A stretch of 64,000 nucleotides of DNA from CAYRXM01 sp964449465. Its GTDB lineage: Bacteria > Chloroflexota > Anaerolineae > JAFGEY01. This document shows, one piece after another, positions 45,436 through 54,700 of this stretch. Both the position numbers and the translations under genes were made by a program. Position 1 is the stretch's first letter, and each line of letters starts with the position of its first letter. Location of the stretch: NCBI GenBank assembly GCA_964449465.1, contig CAYVBK010000027.1, forward strand, positions 1 through 64,000, read 5' to 3'. The notes under the pieces were generated by a model, which saw only the letters and a program-made list of their open reading frames with translations, had not been told where the DNA came from and made no database searches.

Positions 45436-45798
45436 TTAACCCTTCACTCCAGCGCGCAGCCGTTCAACCTGCTGCTCTGTCAGAACCTCTTGCGCAATCA
45501 CCGGCACTGGCCACAGCAATTCCAGCGGCAAGTCGCGGGTAATCAGCCATTCGGCGCCGGCCGGCATGGCCGAGCGAGGATGCGGCAGCACGTCTCCCTC
45601 GTCTACCGCCCCGGCCACGCGATAGAGAAACCCCGCCAGCGCGCCATTATGTTGCAACGAACCATCATCGTTCCAGCAGACCAGGGTGGGTTTGTGCGAA
45701 AACACCTCGGCCAGATGGCGGTGCGGTGTGATCGTGCTACCCTGACGCAGCACTGTCAGTTGCAACGGGGAGCCGTGATACCAGATATTATCAATCAT
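45436..45798 (-). CDS. Small protein with ADP-ribosyltransferase-like motifs
   Basis: A 120-residue protein of uncertain family. YHGSPLQLTVLRQGS near the start, then HRHLAEVFSHKPTL, GFLYRVAGAVDEGDV, HPRS and a late EWLITRDLPLELL resemble the layout of ART-fold proteins (His near the start, Tyr/Ser mid, Glu late). No enzymatic claim is secure. It is coupled to the glycosyltransferase gene, with only one base between stop and start. The 149 bp upstream holds no gene. Confidence 0.55.
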   Translation of the reverse strand: MIDNIWYHGSPLQLTVLRQGSTITPHRHLAEVFSHKPTLVCWNDDGSLQHNGALAGFLYRVAGAVDEGDVLPHPRSAMPAGAEWLITRDLPLELLWPVPVIAQEVLTEQQVERLRAGVKG

Positions 45799-45947
45799 TG
45801 ATTGACCTCAAGTTGCATCATAGCCAGATCGCGATAATGGTCTTTGACACAAAAAGGCTACTTGTCTGATAAAGAGACAACAAACAGCCCTTTGCACCTT
45901 GATATGTCACCAATCCCTCTCGAAATGCCCAGACAATAATTCCCAAT

Positions 45948-46631
45948 TTAACCGCCACCTTGATCATCTACCCGCGTAGACGAACGGGCCGGCGCCGGCT
46001 TGCGCCGCATCAGCATCATAGCAATCCAGGGGATGAGGATGGCCCCGCCAAAGGCCAATAGAAACGAGTTGACATTGGCCGAGAACGCCCCCACCGCCGC
46101 ATACACCGCCGACACGCCCAAGTTGGACAGCGCGGTCATGAGCAGGAAACGCGGCCAGGGCATGTGGCTGATGCCAGCAAACAAGATCGAAGCCTCGGCC
46201 AACACCGGCACCGGGCGGGCAATGACGATGGCCCAATCACCAAATCGCTCGCTCAGATTTTCCAGCCCTTGCAGGTCTTGCTCGCCTACAAAACGCAGCG
46301 CCGCCGGCCGCCCCCAGCGCCGGCCGATCACAAATCCGATGACGCAGCTCACGGTCATACCCAGCAGCGAAGCCAGCATGCCCGGCACAAAACCCAACAC
46401 AAAACCCGCCGCTGTGCTGACCATGCTCGATGGGATCGGCGCCAAAATATCAGAAGACAACATCAGGCTCAATACCGCTCCGGTCAGCAGCGGCCGATCA
46501 TTGGCTCCTTGAATAAATTGCTCCGTCCAGGCCTCGATCTGCTCGCCAAACAGCATAAACGGCACCAAAATCACGGCCAGAACGATCACCACCAAAATCA
46601 CCCATCGCCACAGACTCTTTTTACGTTCCAT
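45948..46631 (-). CDS. VTT-domain (DedA/TVP38-like) membrane protein
   Basis: A 227-residue membrane protein of the VTT/SNARE-associated superfamily. Typical features are the central re-entrant region PIPSSMVSTAAGFVLGFVPG and SCVIGFVIGRRWGRPAALRFVG, later VIARPVPVLAEASILFAG. Related DedA/TVP38 proteins are lipid scramblases or envelope-homeostasis factors. The ATG at 46631 directly abuts the TGA of the methyltransferase gene, so they are coupled. Confidence 0.88.
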   Translation of the reverse strand: MERKKSLWRWVILVVIVLAVILVPFMLFGEQIEAWTEQFIQGANDRPLLTGAVLSLMLSSDILAPIPSSMVSTAAGFVLGFVPGMLASLLGMTVSCVIGFVIGRRWGRPAALRFVGEQDLQGLENLSERFGDWAIVIARPVPVLAEASILFAGISHMPWPRFLLMTALSNLGVSAVYAAVGAFSANVNSFLLAFGGAILIPWIAMMLMRRKPAPARSSTRVDDQGGG

Positions 46632-47195
46632 TCATCCTCCCCTTGACAAACGAACCCCCATCAAACCGTTAAAAAATCCGCCATAGATCGAGGCCAACTC
46701 GCACACTCGAAACCGCTCGCGCACGGCGGCCTCAAAGCCCTGCCAGCTAAAAATGGGCAACTCGGCCGGCGGCTCGGCGGCAAACAAGACCCCGCCCGGC
46801 TTGAGCAGCCGATACACCTCGGCCACCGCGTCCGGCACATCGGTCACGTGATGAAACACGCCAAAGGTGAACACGGCATCAAACCGCGCCTCGGCCAGGC
46901 CCACCGCCGCCAGATCGCCCACCCACACATGCGCCGCCGGACACATAGCCCGGGCCAGACGCGCCTCGTCCGGCAAAAAATCAAAGGCACACAACAACGA
47001 TGGTCGAAACAATTTGGCGATTAAATGAGTGCTATATCCGGCACCGCATCCAGCATCCAGAACCGCCTTGCCGGTCAGATGCAAACCATGTTGAGCCAGC
47101 CAGCGCCGCCACAAGGGAAACTCGTAATACCGCTGAAAGGCGTGACGTAGCGGGCTGTTCATCAATTTGATCTCGCGCGCATCCATTTCGGCCAA
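46632..47195 (-). CDS. Class I SAM-dependent methyltransferase
   Basis: A 187-residue methyltransferase with motif I VLDAGCGAGYSTHLIA, acidic motif region FDFLPDEARLARAM and motif IV AVFTFGVFHHVTDVPDAV. Substrate unknown. The preferred start is a TTG at 47195, 9 bases after GGAGG (47205-47209); the ATG at 47186 is too far from that site. The gene begins 4 bp after the stop of the GH116 gene and ends against the VTT gene start, forming one operon. Confidence 0.88.
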   Translation of the reverse strand: MAEMDAREIKLMNSPLRHAFQRYYEFPLWRRWLAQHGLHLTGKAVLDAGCGAGYSTHLIAKLFRPSLLCAFDFLPDEARLARAMCPAAHVWVGDLAAVGLAEARFDAVFTFGVFHHVTDVPDAVAEVYRLLKPGGVLFAAEPPAELPIFSWQGFEAAVRERFRVCELASIYGGFFNGLMGVRLSRGG

Positions 47196-47199
47196 TTGA

Positions 47200-49860
47200 C
47201 TATGCCTCCACCATCAACGACTGCCCGGCGCGAATCGTCGCCGCGTCGGCCAGGATCAGGCAGGTGCCGTCCCATGTCGCAGCCACAGCCGCGCCGTCCA
47301 GCAACACCCGGGGCGCGGGCAGTAGATTCACCGCCCCCAGCCGCAGCGATTTTACAACCAATTCGCCATACTCGACCGACAGCCGCACCGCCCACCGCTG
47401 CCCATCAAAGGTCTGCTCAAAACGCCCCCAACCGCCGCCCAGCGACCAAAAGCAACAGAAATGCTGCGGGTTGAGGCGCGGTGAAAAACCAATGTACTCC
47501 CGCCCGGCATCAAACTCAAACCCAGACAGGGCCGTGAGCAGCCCCCAGGAAGACATTGAGCGAGCGTAATGGCTGCCGCACTCAAACTCATTCCAGGGGT
47601 TGCGCTTGTCGCCGTCAAAGCGGCGGCGCACACCCCGCACGATGCTCAGCCCTTCCTCCACAAACCCCTCATAGATCAGATGGCTGGCCACCTGATACTC
47701 GAAACCCGGCCACACCTCATCGGAATACGGAAACGGCAGTTCGGGCCGCCCGCCGCACGGCCAGGTACAAAGCAACAGGCCTTGCTCGTCGTTCAGGGCA
47801 TAGATGCGCTGGGCATTAGGGTGATTCCAAAAATCGCGCCGCCAGTTGTACTTGAAAATGGACTGCAAAGCCTGACGCACATGCTCACGCTCGAACACAT
47901 ACCCCAACCCGCACAGCGTCGCCAACCATTGGCCCAGCAATTGGTCGGACAGGCAACCTGCGCCGTATTGATACTTGGGCGCGCCGGGAATTTGCCCGCC
48001 CATACTCTTGTCCAATGCCAGCGGCGAGGTTTTGTAGGCTTCCGGGTTGATTTTTTGCACATAAAACTCGCCGTTGAACAACTCGGCATCCATTTTGGCC
48101 CACCCCTGCTCATACAGGGTGCGATACTCGTCGGCCTGCGCCACCTCGCCCAGATGCTGCGCCATCTCTTCGGCGGCGCGCAAGGCGCCCAGATAAAAGC
48201 TGCCCATCAGGGTGTTCGGTCCCCAAAACTCGATGTCATAGGTATTGTGCTGCACCCCTTCCATCACCCCATCGCGATCCAGGTCCCAGGCCTTCCAGGC
48301 ATAGGCCAGCGATTTTTTGACCGGTTCCCACAGACTGCGCAGCCACTCGTCATCGCCGCACAGCTTCCAATCGCGATATACCTTGAGAACGCCACCCATC
48401 TGCCCATCGGCAGCGGCGTGAAAATCCCACGGCGGCGTGCCAAGCGGCAATTGGATACGAAAGCCCATGTGTCCATCATCGCCCAGGTTGTAAGTATAAT
48501 CGGCGGTGCGCATGCTGCGCTCCAACGCCGGAAAGAGAAAAGCCAATGTCTGCGCATAGTTCCACACATGGGTGCAAGAACCTTCGCAGCAGCCCGCCGC
48601 GCTGTGACAGCCCTCAAAGCCGTAAAACGTGCCGGGCGGTGTGCGCGGCCCGGCCGGCAGACGCAGGCAGGTGCCGGTCTTGAGAATAGACATCTGGCTG
48701 GACAAAGCATCCAGGACATAGGGCGGCAGTGTAGAGGAAAACAGAGCATCGTGAAAAAGCCGGGTATGTGCGTCAAGCCGCGCCGCGTGCTGTGCCACAT
48801 ACGCTGCCACCAACCAGGCGTCAGCAAACAGCATAGCGTAATAGTTCGGCCAGACCGGGCGCATCTCCTGGCCGTCCAGCCCGACGGCTGCCTGTCCCCA
48901 GTATTTGATAAAATTGGGAAAATACCAGGTAATGAACAGCGGCAGCGTCACCGTGTCGCCGGGAGCCATGTCGGCCTGAAGCACTAGTGAACCAATGTCG
49001 CCCCGCCCCCACGGCGAAGGCTCGTCATAGATGCGCTCGCTCAATGTGCCGGTGGCCGAAAACTCGTCCCAAAAACGCTGCAACGGGTCGAACCAACTGC
49101 CGCGAAACCAACAGGTCTGATGCTCCACCCGCTCCCACGTCGTCGCCAGAGCCAGCGAGCCGAATTTAGGGTCGTTGGACGAATAACGCTCACTCGACAT
49201 AAACAGGCCGCGCATCCCATCGCCATCGCGATAGGCATTGACGCTGCCTCCCACCGACGGCGCGTTGAACGGCCCCTCGCCGGCATACCCCACCGCATTG
49301 TACAGGTTGGCTGCCAGAGCCACCCGCACCGGTTTGTCGCTCAAATTACGCAGCGTAACGTGAAATATCGCCACCGGCAGACTGGAATCATCGGCATTGA
49401 GCGGAATGAACGGATTGTACGCTTCCAGCGTCACCTGCAGAGGCACATCGGGGTCGCTCAACTCGACGCGGGCCAGGGGATATTCGCCGTAAAAAGCGAC
49501 CTGGCGAAAATGCGGCAGCCCGGCGCCGGTGTCACGGGTCACACCAAAACCAAACCCGCCAAACTGCACCGACCCCGCGCCGGAAAAAGGCCCCTGCGGC
49601 GGCCCTTGCATCACCTTGCACACCGATGGCTGCCCCTCTGCCTGCGCCCACAGGGTGAAAAACGTGCCGGGCATCATCGAGCCAAAATTGGGCCGATTGA
49701 AAATCTCCCAATCTACCAGCGCACCCGTGCCAGACAGCGATACACTGCCCGTGCCGATGCCGCCCAGCGGAAAGGCAATCTGGCTCAACTGCCGCCCGGT
49801 ATACGGGGGCAGCGGGCCGAGTTGATGCAACTCGTCGTGCGTATAGCCGTCTTGCTTCAT
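47200..49860 (-). CDS. GH116-family beta-glucosidase (non-lysosomal glucosylceramidase type)
   Basis: An 886-residue glycoside hydrolase of family 116. The N-terminal beta domain has IAFPLGGIGTGSVSLSGTG and VDWEIFNRP, the catalytic (alpha/alpha)6 DUF608 domain has CTHVWNYAQTLAFLFP, VMEGVQHNTYDIEFWGPN and CLSDQLLGQWLATLCGLG. No signal peptide. Characterised members cleave glucosylceramide or beta-gluco/xylosides; substrate here is not determined. ATG at 49860 has GGAGGTAAC just upstream. It starts the operon that continues into the methyltransferase and VTT genes. Confidence 0.93.
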   Translation of the reverse strand: MKQDGYTHDELHQLGPLPPYTGRQLSQIAFPLGGIGTGSVSLSGTGALVDWEIFNRPNFGSMMPGTFFTLWAQAEGQPSVCKVMQGPPQGPFSGAGSVQFGGFGFGVTRDTGAGLPHFRQVAFYGEYPLARVELSDPDVPLQVTLEAYNPFIPLNADDSSLPVAIFHVTLRNLSDKPVRVALAANLYNAVGYAGEGPFNAPSVGGSVNAYRDGDGMRGLFMSSERYSSNDPKFGSLALATTWERVEHQTCWFRGSWFDPLQRFWDEFSATGTLSERIYDEPSPWGRGDIGSLVLQADMAPGDTVTLPLFITWYFPNFIKYWGQAAVGLDGQEMRPVWPNYYAMLFADAWLVAAYVAQHAARLDAHTRLFHDALFSSTLPPYVLDALSSQMSILKTGTCLRLPAGPRTPPGTFYGFEGCHSAAGCCEGSCTHVWNYAQTLAFLFPALERSMRTADYTYNLGDDGHMGFRIQLPLGTPPWDFHAAADGQMGGVLKVYRDWKLCGDDEWLRSLWEPVKKSLAYAWKAWDLDRDGVMEGVQHNTYDIEFWGPNTLMGSFYLGALRAAEEMAQHLGEVAQADEYRTLYEQGWAKMDAELFNGEFYVQKINPEAYKTSPLALDKSMGGQIPGAPKYQYGAGCLSDQLLGQWLATLCGLGYVFEREHVRQALQSIFKYNWRRDFWNHPNAQRIYALNDEQGLLLCTWPCGGRPELPFPYSDEVWPGFEYQVASHLIYEGFVEEGLSIVRGVRRRFDGDKRNPWNEFECGSHYARSMSSWGLLTALSGFEFDAGREYIGFSPRLNPQHFCCFWSLGGGWGRFEQTFDGQRWAVRLSVEYGELVVKSLRLGAVNLLPAPRVLLDGAAVAATWDGTCLILADAATIRAGQSLMVEA

Positions 49861-49931
49861 AGTTACCTCCTTGCGCCCAATGAGCCGCGCAATCAATGGA
49901 TCGCCAACCGCCGCCAACGGACAGCCGACGA

Positions 49932-50240
49932 TTACAGATTCGCCGCTATTTGCCGCCCCGACACAATCGCCCGATACCATTCCGGCGATGTATCACAGAG
50001 ATGTTCAAACTCGGCCTGCGTATAAACAAACAAATCAACACCCACCGGAAAGCCAACCGGCAAATAGACCGGCGGGCGGCCGCGGGGCGGCAGGTCCGAA
50101 TGAGAGACGATCAGACACAGGTCCACATCGCTGCCCGGCATGGGAATCCCATTGACCCATGAGCCAAACCAAATGACCCGTTCGATCTCGGGGTGAGCGG
50201 CCAAAAGGTCGGCGACATAGGCATCTACTGCCGCCGTCAT
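49932..50240 (-). CDS. MNT-type minimal nucleotidyltransferase (antitoxin-like)
   Basis: A 102-residue nucleotidyltransferase with the family signature WFGSWVNGIPMPGSDVDLCLIV (GSxxxG...SDxDL). The ATG at 50240 is 7 bp downstream of the HEPN gene stop on the same strand. In MntA-HepT pairs the MNT protein inactivates the HEPN RNase by adding AMP. A toxin-antitoxin role is inferred from pairing. Confidence 0.88.
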   Translation of the reverse strand: MTAAVDAYVADLLAAHPEIERVIWFGSWVNGIPMPGSDVDLCLIVSHSDLPPRGRPPVYLPVGFPVGVDLFVYTQAEFEHLCDTSPEWYRAIVSGRQIAANL

Positions 50241-50247
50241 TTGCGCC

Positions 50248-50640
50248 CTATTCGCCGATCTGACCTGCACAGAACTCAAGGATCGCCTCCGCATGCCCGA
50301 TGGCCGTCTGCGCTTCTTGCGCCGTATAAAAATCGGTCGGCGCGCCCGATGCAAACCCATTTGGATAGCGGGTCGGAATATAGTGCTTGTCCAGCATCCG
50401 GGCGCAATCAACCAACGCCGCAGATGGCGCAATTTCGAACGGCAAATTGCCGATCAAGGCCGTTAGTGTGTGCCCCCAGGCTTCCATCCCCAGCCGTTGA
50501 AAGAGTGCTTTGAGCGATTTTTCGGCGGCCTGCTGTGCAGCAAAGCAACTCCACTCATAATCGCCGCTGGCCAGGGCGTTACGGGCATGGCGCAAATCGG
50601 CCTGCGCCTGGCGAAACCAATCGGCGTAACGGTTGCCCAT
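50248..50640 (-). CDS. HEPN-domain protein (HepT-like toxin)
   Basis: A 130-residue all-alpha HEPN protein: WFRQAQADLRHARNAL, YEWSCFAAQQAAEKSLKALF, then RLGMEAWGHTLTAL carrying a possible R...H nuclease motif, though the spacing (seven residues) is longer than the usual R-x4-6-H. The ATG at 50640 begins MGNRYADW; a frame that extends 18 residues upstream is not supported. It is paired with the MNT gene as a likely toxin-antitoxin unit. Confidence 0.85.
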   Translation of the reverse strand: MGNRYADWFRQAQADLRHARNALASGDYEWSCFAAQQAAEKSLKALFQRLGMEAWGHTLTALIGNLPFEIAPSAALVDCARMLDKHYIPTRYPNGFASGAPTDFYTAQEAQTAIGHAEAILEFCAGQIGE

Positions 50641-50690
50641 AAAAAGCTCCTTCCAGACCTCCGAGATTTTGGCGCGGGGGCAGGCCGCCG

Positions 50691-51752
50691 TCACACATTC
50701 ACCTCAACCTCGCGCCCTAGCCCGGCCGAGCGTTGAATGGCGTCCAGCACCGCCATCACGGTCAGACATTCCTCGCCAGAGGCGATCAACGGCGCGGCGG
50801 GGTTGCGGATGCAGTCAATGAAATGGCGGCGCGGATTCAGCCCCTCACCTGCTTCTACCTCTTTGATCTCGACCGTGTCGGTGTGCAGTTCGCCCCAGCG
50901 CGGCTCGGAAAACAGTTTGGGCGGATAGACCTGCAAGCCAGCCCGCGTGCCAAAAATGCGCACGTTCATCTCGTTGTCCTGGTTGGCCGCCCAACTCACA
51001 TCAAACGCGGCAGTCACACCGTTTTCAAAGCGCACAAACGCCGACGACAGCTCGTCAATGTCATACTTGATGCCGCGCCGGGCAAATTCGTCGTTCCACA
51101 AATTGCGATAACTGGCCGCCGAGACGGTCAACGGGCGAGGATTGCCCATCAACCACCAGGTCAGGTCGAACATGTGCACGCCGATGTCAAACAGCGCGCC
51201 GGCGCCAGCCTTGTCGCGGTCTACAAACCAGGCTCCGCGCCCCATCGAACCGCCAGACGAAAAATGGATCACCGGCACGCCGCGCCGCCGGATCCAGGTA
51301 GAACGAGCATAATAAATATCGCCCAACTCACCCCGCTCGACCAGCCCATGCAAAGACAGGTTTTCGGGTTTGAAACGTTGGCTCATGCCGATCATCAGCC
51401 GCTTGTTCTGCGCCCGCGCCGTCTCGACCATCTGTTGGGCATCGGTCAGGGTGATGGCCATGGGCTTTTCACAGTACACGTGCAGACCGCGCTCCAGCGC
51501 CTCAATGGCAATCTGGGCGTGCATCCAGTTTGGCACGGCGATGCTGATGGCATCCAGGTTGGCAATGCCCCACAGGTCGTGATAGTCGGTCACGACCCGC
51601 TCGGCGCCGTATTCTTTGGCAAATTGGGTGGCTTCGGCTTTGTTCAAATCACACACCGCCGCCAGTTTGACGTTGGGACATTTGACAAAATCTTGCATGT
51701 GATAGCGGCCCATGCCGGTGCCGATCACAGCGACACGCAACGGTATATCCAT
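50691..51752 (-). CDS. Gfo/Idh/MocA-family oxidoreductase
   Basis: A 353-residue NAD(P)-dependent dehydrogenase. Rossmann motif VIGTGMGRYHMQ at the N-terminus, family motif YCEKPMAITLTDAQQMV (EKP present), then the C-terminal substrate domain with DIGVHMFDLTWWLMG containing the catalytic DxGxH. GAGGAGG precedes the ATG at 51752. The gene lies 9 bp downstream of the SanA-like gene. The other family member in this window (16640-17755) lacks a clear EKP, so substrates may differ. Confidence 0.93.
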   Translation of the reverse strand: MDIPLRVAVIGTGMGRYHMQDFVKCPNVKLAAVCDLNKAEATQFAKEYGAERVVTDYHDLWGIANLDAISIAVPNWMHAQIAIEALERGLHVYCEKPMAITLTDAQQMVETARAQNKRLMIGMSQRFKPENLSLHGLVERGELGDIYYARSTWIRRRGVPVIHFSSGGSMGRGAWFVDRDKAGAGALFDIGVHMFDLTWWLMGNPRPLTVSAASYRNLWNDEFARRGIKYDIDELSSAFVRFENGVTAAFDVSWAANQDNEMNVRIFGTRAGLQVYPPKLFSEPRWGELHTDTVEIKEVEAGEGLNPRRHFIDCIRNPAAPLIASGEECLTVMAVLDAIQRSAGLGREVEVNV

Positions 51753-51761
51753 CTTGCCTCC

Positions 51762-52433
51762 TCAATTAAAAATGGGCAATTTTTCGCCCAAAACCGGTGT
51801 GGGATGAAGAATGTGCAAATCCAGCCAGGCATTGGCAACCGCAGCCACCTCGCGCCACCACCAGAACCGCGCCGCTCGATACGGCTGCCGGTCGGCGACC
51901 ACCCCCACCACGTCCAGGCCGAGGCTGTCGCACAAATACAAGGCACGATCCAGGTGAAACTGTTGCGTCACCAACACCGCCTCTGTCACCTCGAAAATAT
52001 AGCCGGCGCGATAACAGGTGTCAAACGTGCGCCGCCCGGCATAATCCAGCACAATGTCGGCGTCTGGCACACCCAATTCGAGCGCATACTGCCGCATCGC
52101 CCCCGGCTCGTTGTAATCCACAAAGCGATTGTCGCCGCTCATCAACAGTTTGCGCACCTTGCCGGCCTTGTACAACTCGGCGGCCGTCCACACCCGGTCG
52201 GCCAGGGCAGTCATCGGTCGCCCGTCGGCAGTGATGCCGGCGCCAAAGACAATAGCTACTGAACGTTTTGGCACGTCTTGAATCGTATAGATGCGTTTTT
52301 TGTACTTGATGCTGACCCACCAGCGCAAAAGCAGCGGCGAGACGGCAGCAGCAATCACCATCAGCCCCACAGCCCAAGCCGTCTTGACCCACCAGGGCCG
52401 CCGGGCGATCTGTTTGATCCACGCTCTGGTCAT
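51762..52433 (-). CDS. SanA/YdcF-family (DUF218) membrane protein
   Basis: A 223-residue protein with one N-terminal membrane segment (~20-40) and a DUF218 domain. Motifs AIVFGAGITADG, LADRVWTAAELYKAGKVRKLLMSGDN and DIVLDYAGRRTFDTCYRA closely resemble SanA, a barrier protein linked to vancomycin exclusion. The ATG at 52433 overlaps the DHDPS-like stop (ATGA); a much longer frame would run through that gene and is rejected. Function in envelope maintenance is inferred. Confidence 0.87.
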   Translation of the reverse strand: MTRAWIKQIARRPWWVKTAWAVGLMVIAAAVSPLLLRWWVSIKYKKRIYTIQDVPKRSVAIVFGAGITADGRPMTALADRVWTAAELYKAGKVRKLLMSGDNRFVDYNEPGAMRQYALELGVPDADIVLDYAGRRTFDTCYRAGYIFEVTEAVLVTQQFHLDRALYLCDSLGLDVVGVVADRQPYRAARFWWWREVAAVANAWLDLHILHPTPVLGEKLPIFN

Positions 52434-53335
52434 AGCAGGCCGACCAGGCTTCCGGCCGCGTCGAACCATTGGGCAGCGCAACAGTCCAGAGCGTAACGCA
52501 CTTCGGGGGTCAGCGGCGAGGCGGTATGGCGCGAACGGGCGGCAATCGGCACGCCGCGCCGACTCAACAGATATTTGCTGCCCTGCGGATGCACCACCCG
52601 CTGCGCCAGCTCCAGAGCGCACAGGTGCGCATGCAGCCGGTCGGCGTCGGAGCGGCCAGTGCGGCCAGCCTCGATCACTGCGCCCACCAGGTCGGGCAGC
52701 CAGATGGCGGCGATGCTCATCGTGCCCGGTGATCCGGCGCGCACCGCCTGAAGCAGATAGGGTGTGTTGGCTTGCAGCAGAGCCAGCGGCGTGCCTCGAG
52801 TGGCGGCCAACAGCGACCTGATCTTGTTCAGATCGCAACTTGTCTCTTTATAGGCCGCAAACCGCCCGCTCTGCGCCAATGTACGCACCAGGCCTACGCT
52901 CAGGTGGTACGCTCTCGGCACAGGACACTCGTACAACCCCAACGGCGCATCTATTTGTTCAACCAGGGTCAGATAATATCGCTCAAGGTCGGCGTCGGTG
53001 TCGAGAAACGGCGGCACCACCAGCATCACCACATCGGCGCCGGCAGCAGCGACGCGGCGACAAAAATCAATGTGCGCCTCGACCGTTTCGCCCAGGTTGC
53101 CGGTCGCCGCCACCGGCACGCGACCACCTGCCACGCGCACCGCTTCTTTAACCAACACCAAACGTTCTGTCTCATCGAGAAGATACATCTCGCTAGACAG
53201 GCAGTTGGCATACAAACCGCCCACACCATGAGCGATGTACCATTCGATCATGGCCTGATAGGCATCTCGATCAATGCGCAAATTTTCATCAAACGGCGTG
53301 ACCATCACCGGCCACGCCCCGGCATATCGGTTCAT
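52430..53335 (-). CDS. Dihydrodipicolinate synthase/N-acetylneuraminate lyase family protein
   Basis: A 301-residue TIM-barrel aldolase. Features are the N-terminal AWPVMVTPFDENLRID, GNLGETVEAH, LGLYECPVPRAYHLS and the Schiff-base Lys in FAAYKETSCDLNKI. The canonical GTTGE phosphate loop is GLYANCLSSEM, so the substrate is probably not the aspartate semialdehyde/pyruvate pair used by DapA; a keto-acid sugar lyase is as likely. GGAGACAGG precedes the ATG at 53335. It is 8 bp downstream of the helicase loader. Confidence 0.88.
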   Translation of the reverse strand: MNRYAGAWPVMVTPFDENLRIDRDAYQAMIEWYIAHGVGGLYANCLSSEMYLLDETERLVLVKEAVRVAGGRVPVAATGNLGETVEAHIDFCRRVAAAGADVVMLVVPPFLDTDADLERYYLTLVEQIDAPLGLYECPVPRAYHLSVGLVRTLAQSGRFAAYKETSCDLNKIRSLLAATRGTPLALLQANTPYLLQAVRAGSPGTMSIAAIWLPDLVGAVIEAGRTGRSDADRLHAHLCALELAQRVVHPQGSKYLLSRRGVPIAARSRHTASPLTPEVRYALDCCAAQWFDAAGSLVGLL

Positions 53336-53343
53336 CCTGTCTC

Positions 53344-54672
53344 CTAGATGGTATCGGTCAATTTGCCACGCCGCCGCGTTTTCGCTACCGCCGACCTACC
53401 GCGAAAAGGCGGGGCGGTGATGCCGCAAATCTGACAGCGCAGTTGGTTGAGAAAGCGCGAACGTAGACGGGCGTCTATTTCGTCTATGCGCTGCGCTGTC
53501 GTCACCACAGTAGGCATGCGGGCGTTGTAACGATAGTTGAACAGTTGATACAGCTTTTCTTTGGCCCAAGACGTGGCGCTCTCGGTGCCCAGATCGTCCA
53601 GCACCAGCAGCGGAACACGGCGAATTTGCTCAAACAGCTTGTCATAAGACACGGTGCTTTGCGGGCTAAACGTGGCGCGCAGGTGATCCAGCAAATCTGG
53701 CACGGTCAAGAAATGCGCCGGGCGGCGTTGACGGGTTTGCTCATTGGCAATGGCCGCCGCCAGATGGGTCTTGCCACAGCCATAGGGGCCGATCAACACC
53801 AGCCAATCGCGCGGCTCGCGGGCATAGGCCTGCGCCATTTGACAGGCATGACGCAGTGTCTCCAGGTCGTCGGCGTCCACGTCATCTCGATGCACATCAA
53901 ACGTGGCAAATGTCTTGTCCAGGTGCAGGCCCAGACTGCTCAATTCGGAATGTTCATCGCTCATGCCGCTGGCGCGATAATCGGGGGCAAAAATCGGCAC
54001 CGTGTGCACCATATCGGTAGCATTGAGCCGTGAGCGAATGCGCACTTCGATCTCGTCCAGTTCGCAATTGGTGGTAATGACCGTCGGCAGGTGGGCATTG
54101 TAGCGGTAATTGAAAATCTGGTACAGCTTTTCATCGGCCCACGAGGTGCTGCTCTGGGTGCCTAGATCGTCCAAAATGAGCAGCGGATGGGTGCGCACCT
54201 CTTCAAACCGCTCATCATAGCGCACCGGGCTGGCCGGGCCATAAGCAGCCCGCAAATAATCGAGCAGGTCGGGCACCACCACAAACAAGGCCGGCTGCCC
54301 CATTTCGATGCGGTAGTGAGCGATGGCCGCAGCCAGGTGCGTCTTGCCGCAGCCGTATCCGCCGCGAAACATCAGCCAGCCTTCCGGGTTTTGGGCAAAG
54401 GCGCGGGCATATTCAAAGGCGCGGCGCAGGTTTTCCTGCTGATCGGGGTTCAGGGCCTTGCCGGCCGGCGAAAAGGTGTCAAAGGTCATACCGGCCAGAT
54501 GATCCAGATTGCTCAGACGACGCAACTGCTCAGCGCGTCGCCGCGCCATCTCTTGGGATTTGCATTGACATGGCACGAGTTTCCCAAAATCGGGGTGACT
54601 CACCGGCACATCTTTGACCAGGTACCCCACTCCGTGACAAATGGGACACTCGTCGGGCAAAAAAATGCTCAA
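53344..54672 (-). CDS. Helicase-loader-like protein with two tandem DnaC/IstB ATPase domains
   Basis: A 442-residue protein. An N-terminal zinc-binding motif (C9-P-I-C12 ... C35-Q-C37) is followed by two homologous DnaC/IstB AAA domains: P-loop GGYGCGKTH (104-112) with Walker B LLILDDLGT (~164-172), and P-loop GPYGCGKTH (295-303) with Walker B LLVLDDLGT (~355-363). Single-domain DnaC/DnaI loaders are ~245-310 residues, so this is an internal duplication. It sits downstream of the DnaD-like and DnaB genes, so it probably loads the replicative helicase. Arg-finger regions are present in both halves (RIRSRL, RLRSRF). Confidence 0.9.
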   Translation of the reverse strand: MSIFLPDECPICHGVGYLVKDVPVSHPDFGKLVPCQCKSQEMARRRAEQLRRLSNLDHLAGMTFDTFSPAGKALNPDQQENLRRAFEYARAFAQNPEGWLMFRGGYGCGKTHLAAAIAHYRIEMGQPALFVVVPDLLDYLRAAYGPASPVRYDERFEEVRTHPLLILDDLGTQSSTSWADEKLYQIFNYRYNAHLPTVITTNCELDEIEVRIRSRLNATDMVHTVPIFAPDYRASGMSDEHSELSSLGLHLDKTFATFDVHRDDVDADDLETLRHACQMAQAYAREPRDWLVLIGPYGCGKTHLAAAIANEQTRQRRPAHFLTVPDLLDHLRATFSPQSTVSYDKLFEQIRRVPLLVLDDLGTESATSWAKEKLYQLFNYRYNARMPTVVTTAQRIDEIDARLRSRFLNQLRCQICGITAPPFRGRSAVAKTRRRGKLTDTI

Positions 54673-54700
54673 AATTCACACTCCTCAAACCCATAGAAAA

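Noticed and set aside
51762..52838. Longer 358-residue reading of the SanA-like protein
   Set aside because: The extra N-terminus runs through the DHDPS-like gene; the ATGA overlap start at 52433 is followed by a normal membrane anchor.
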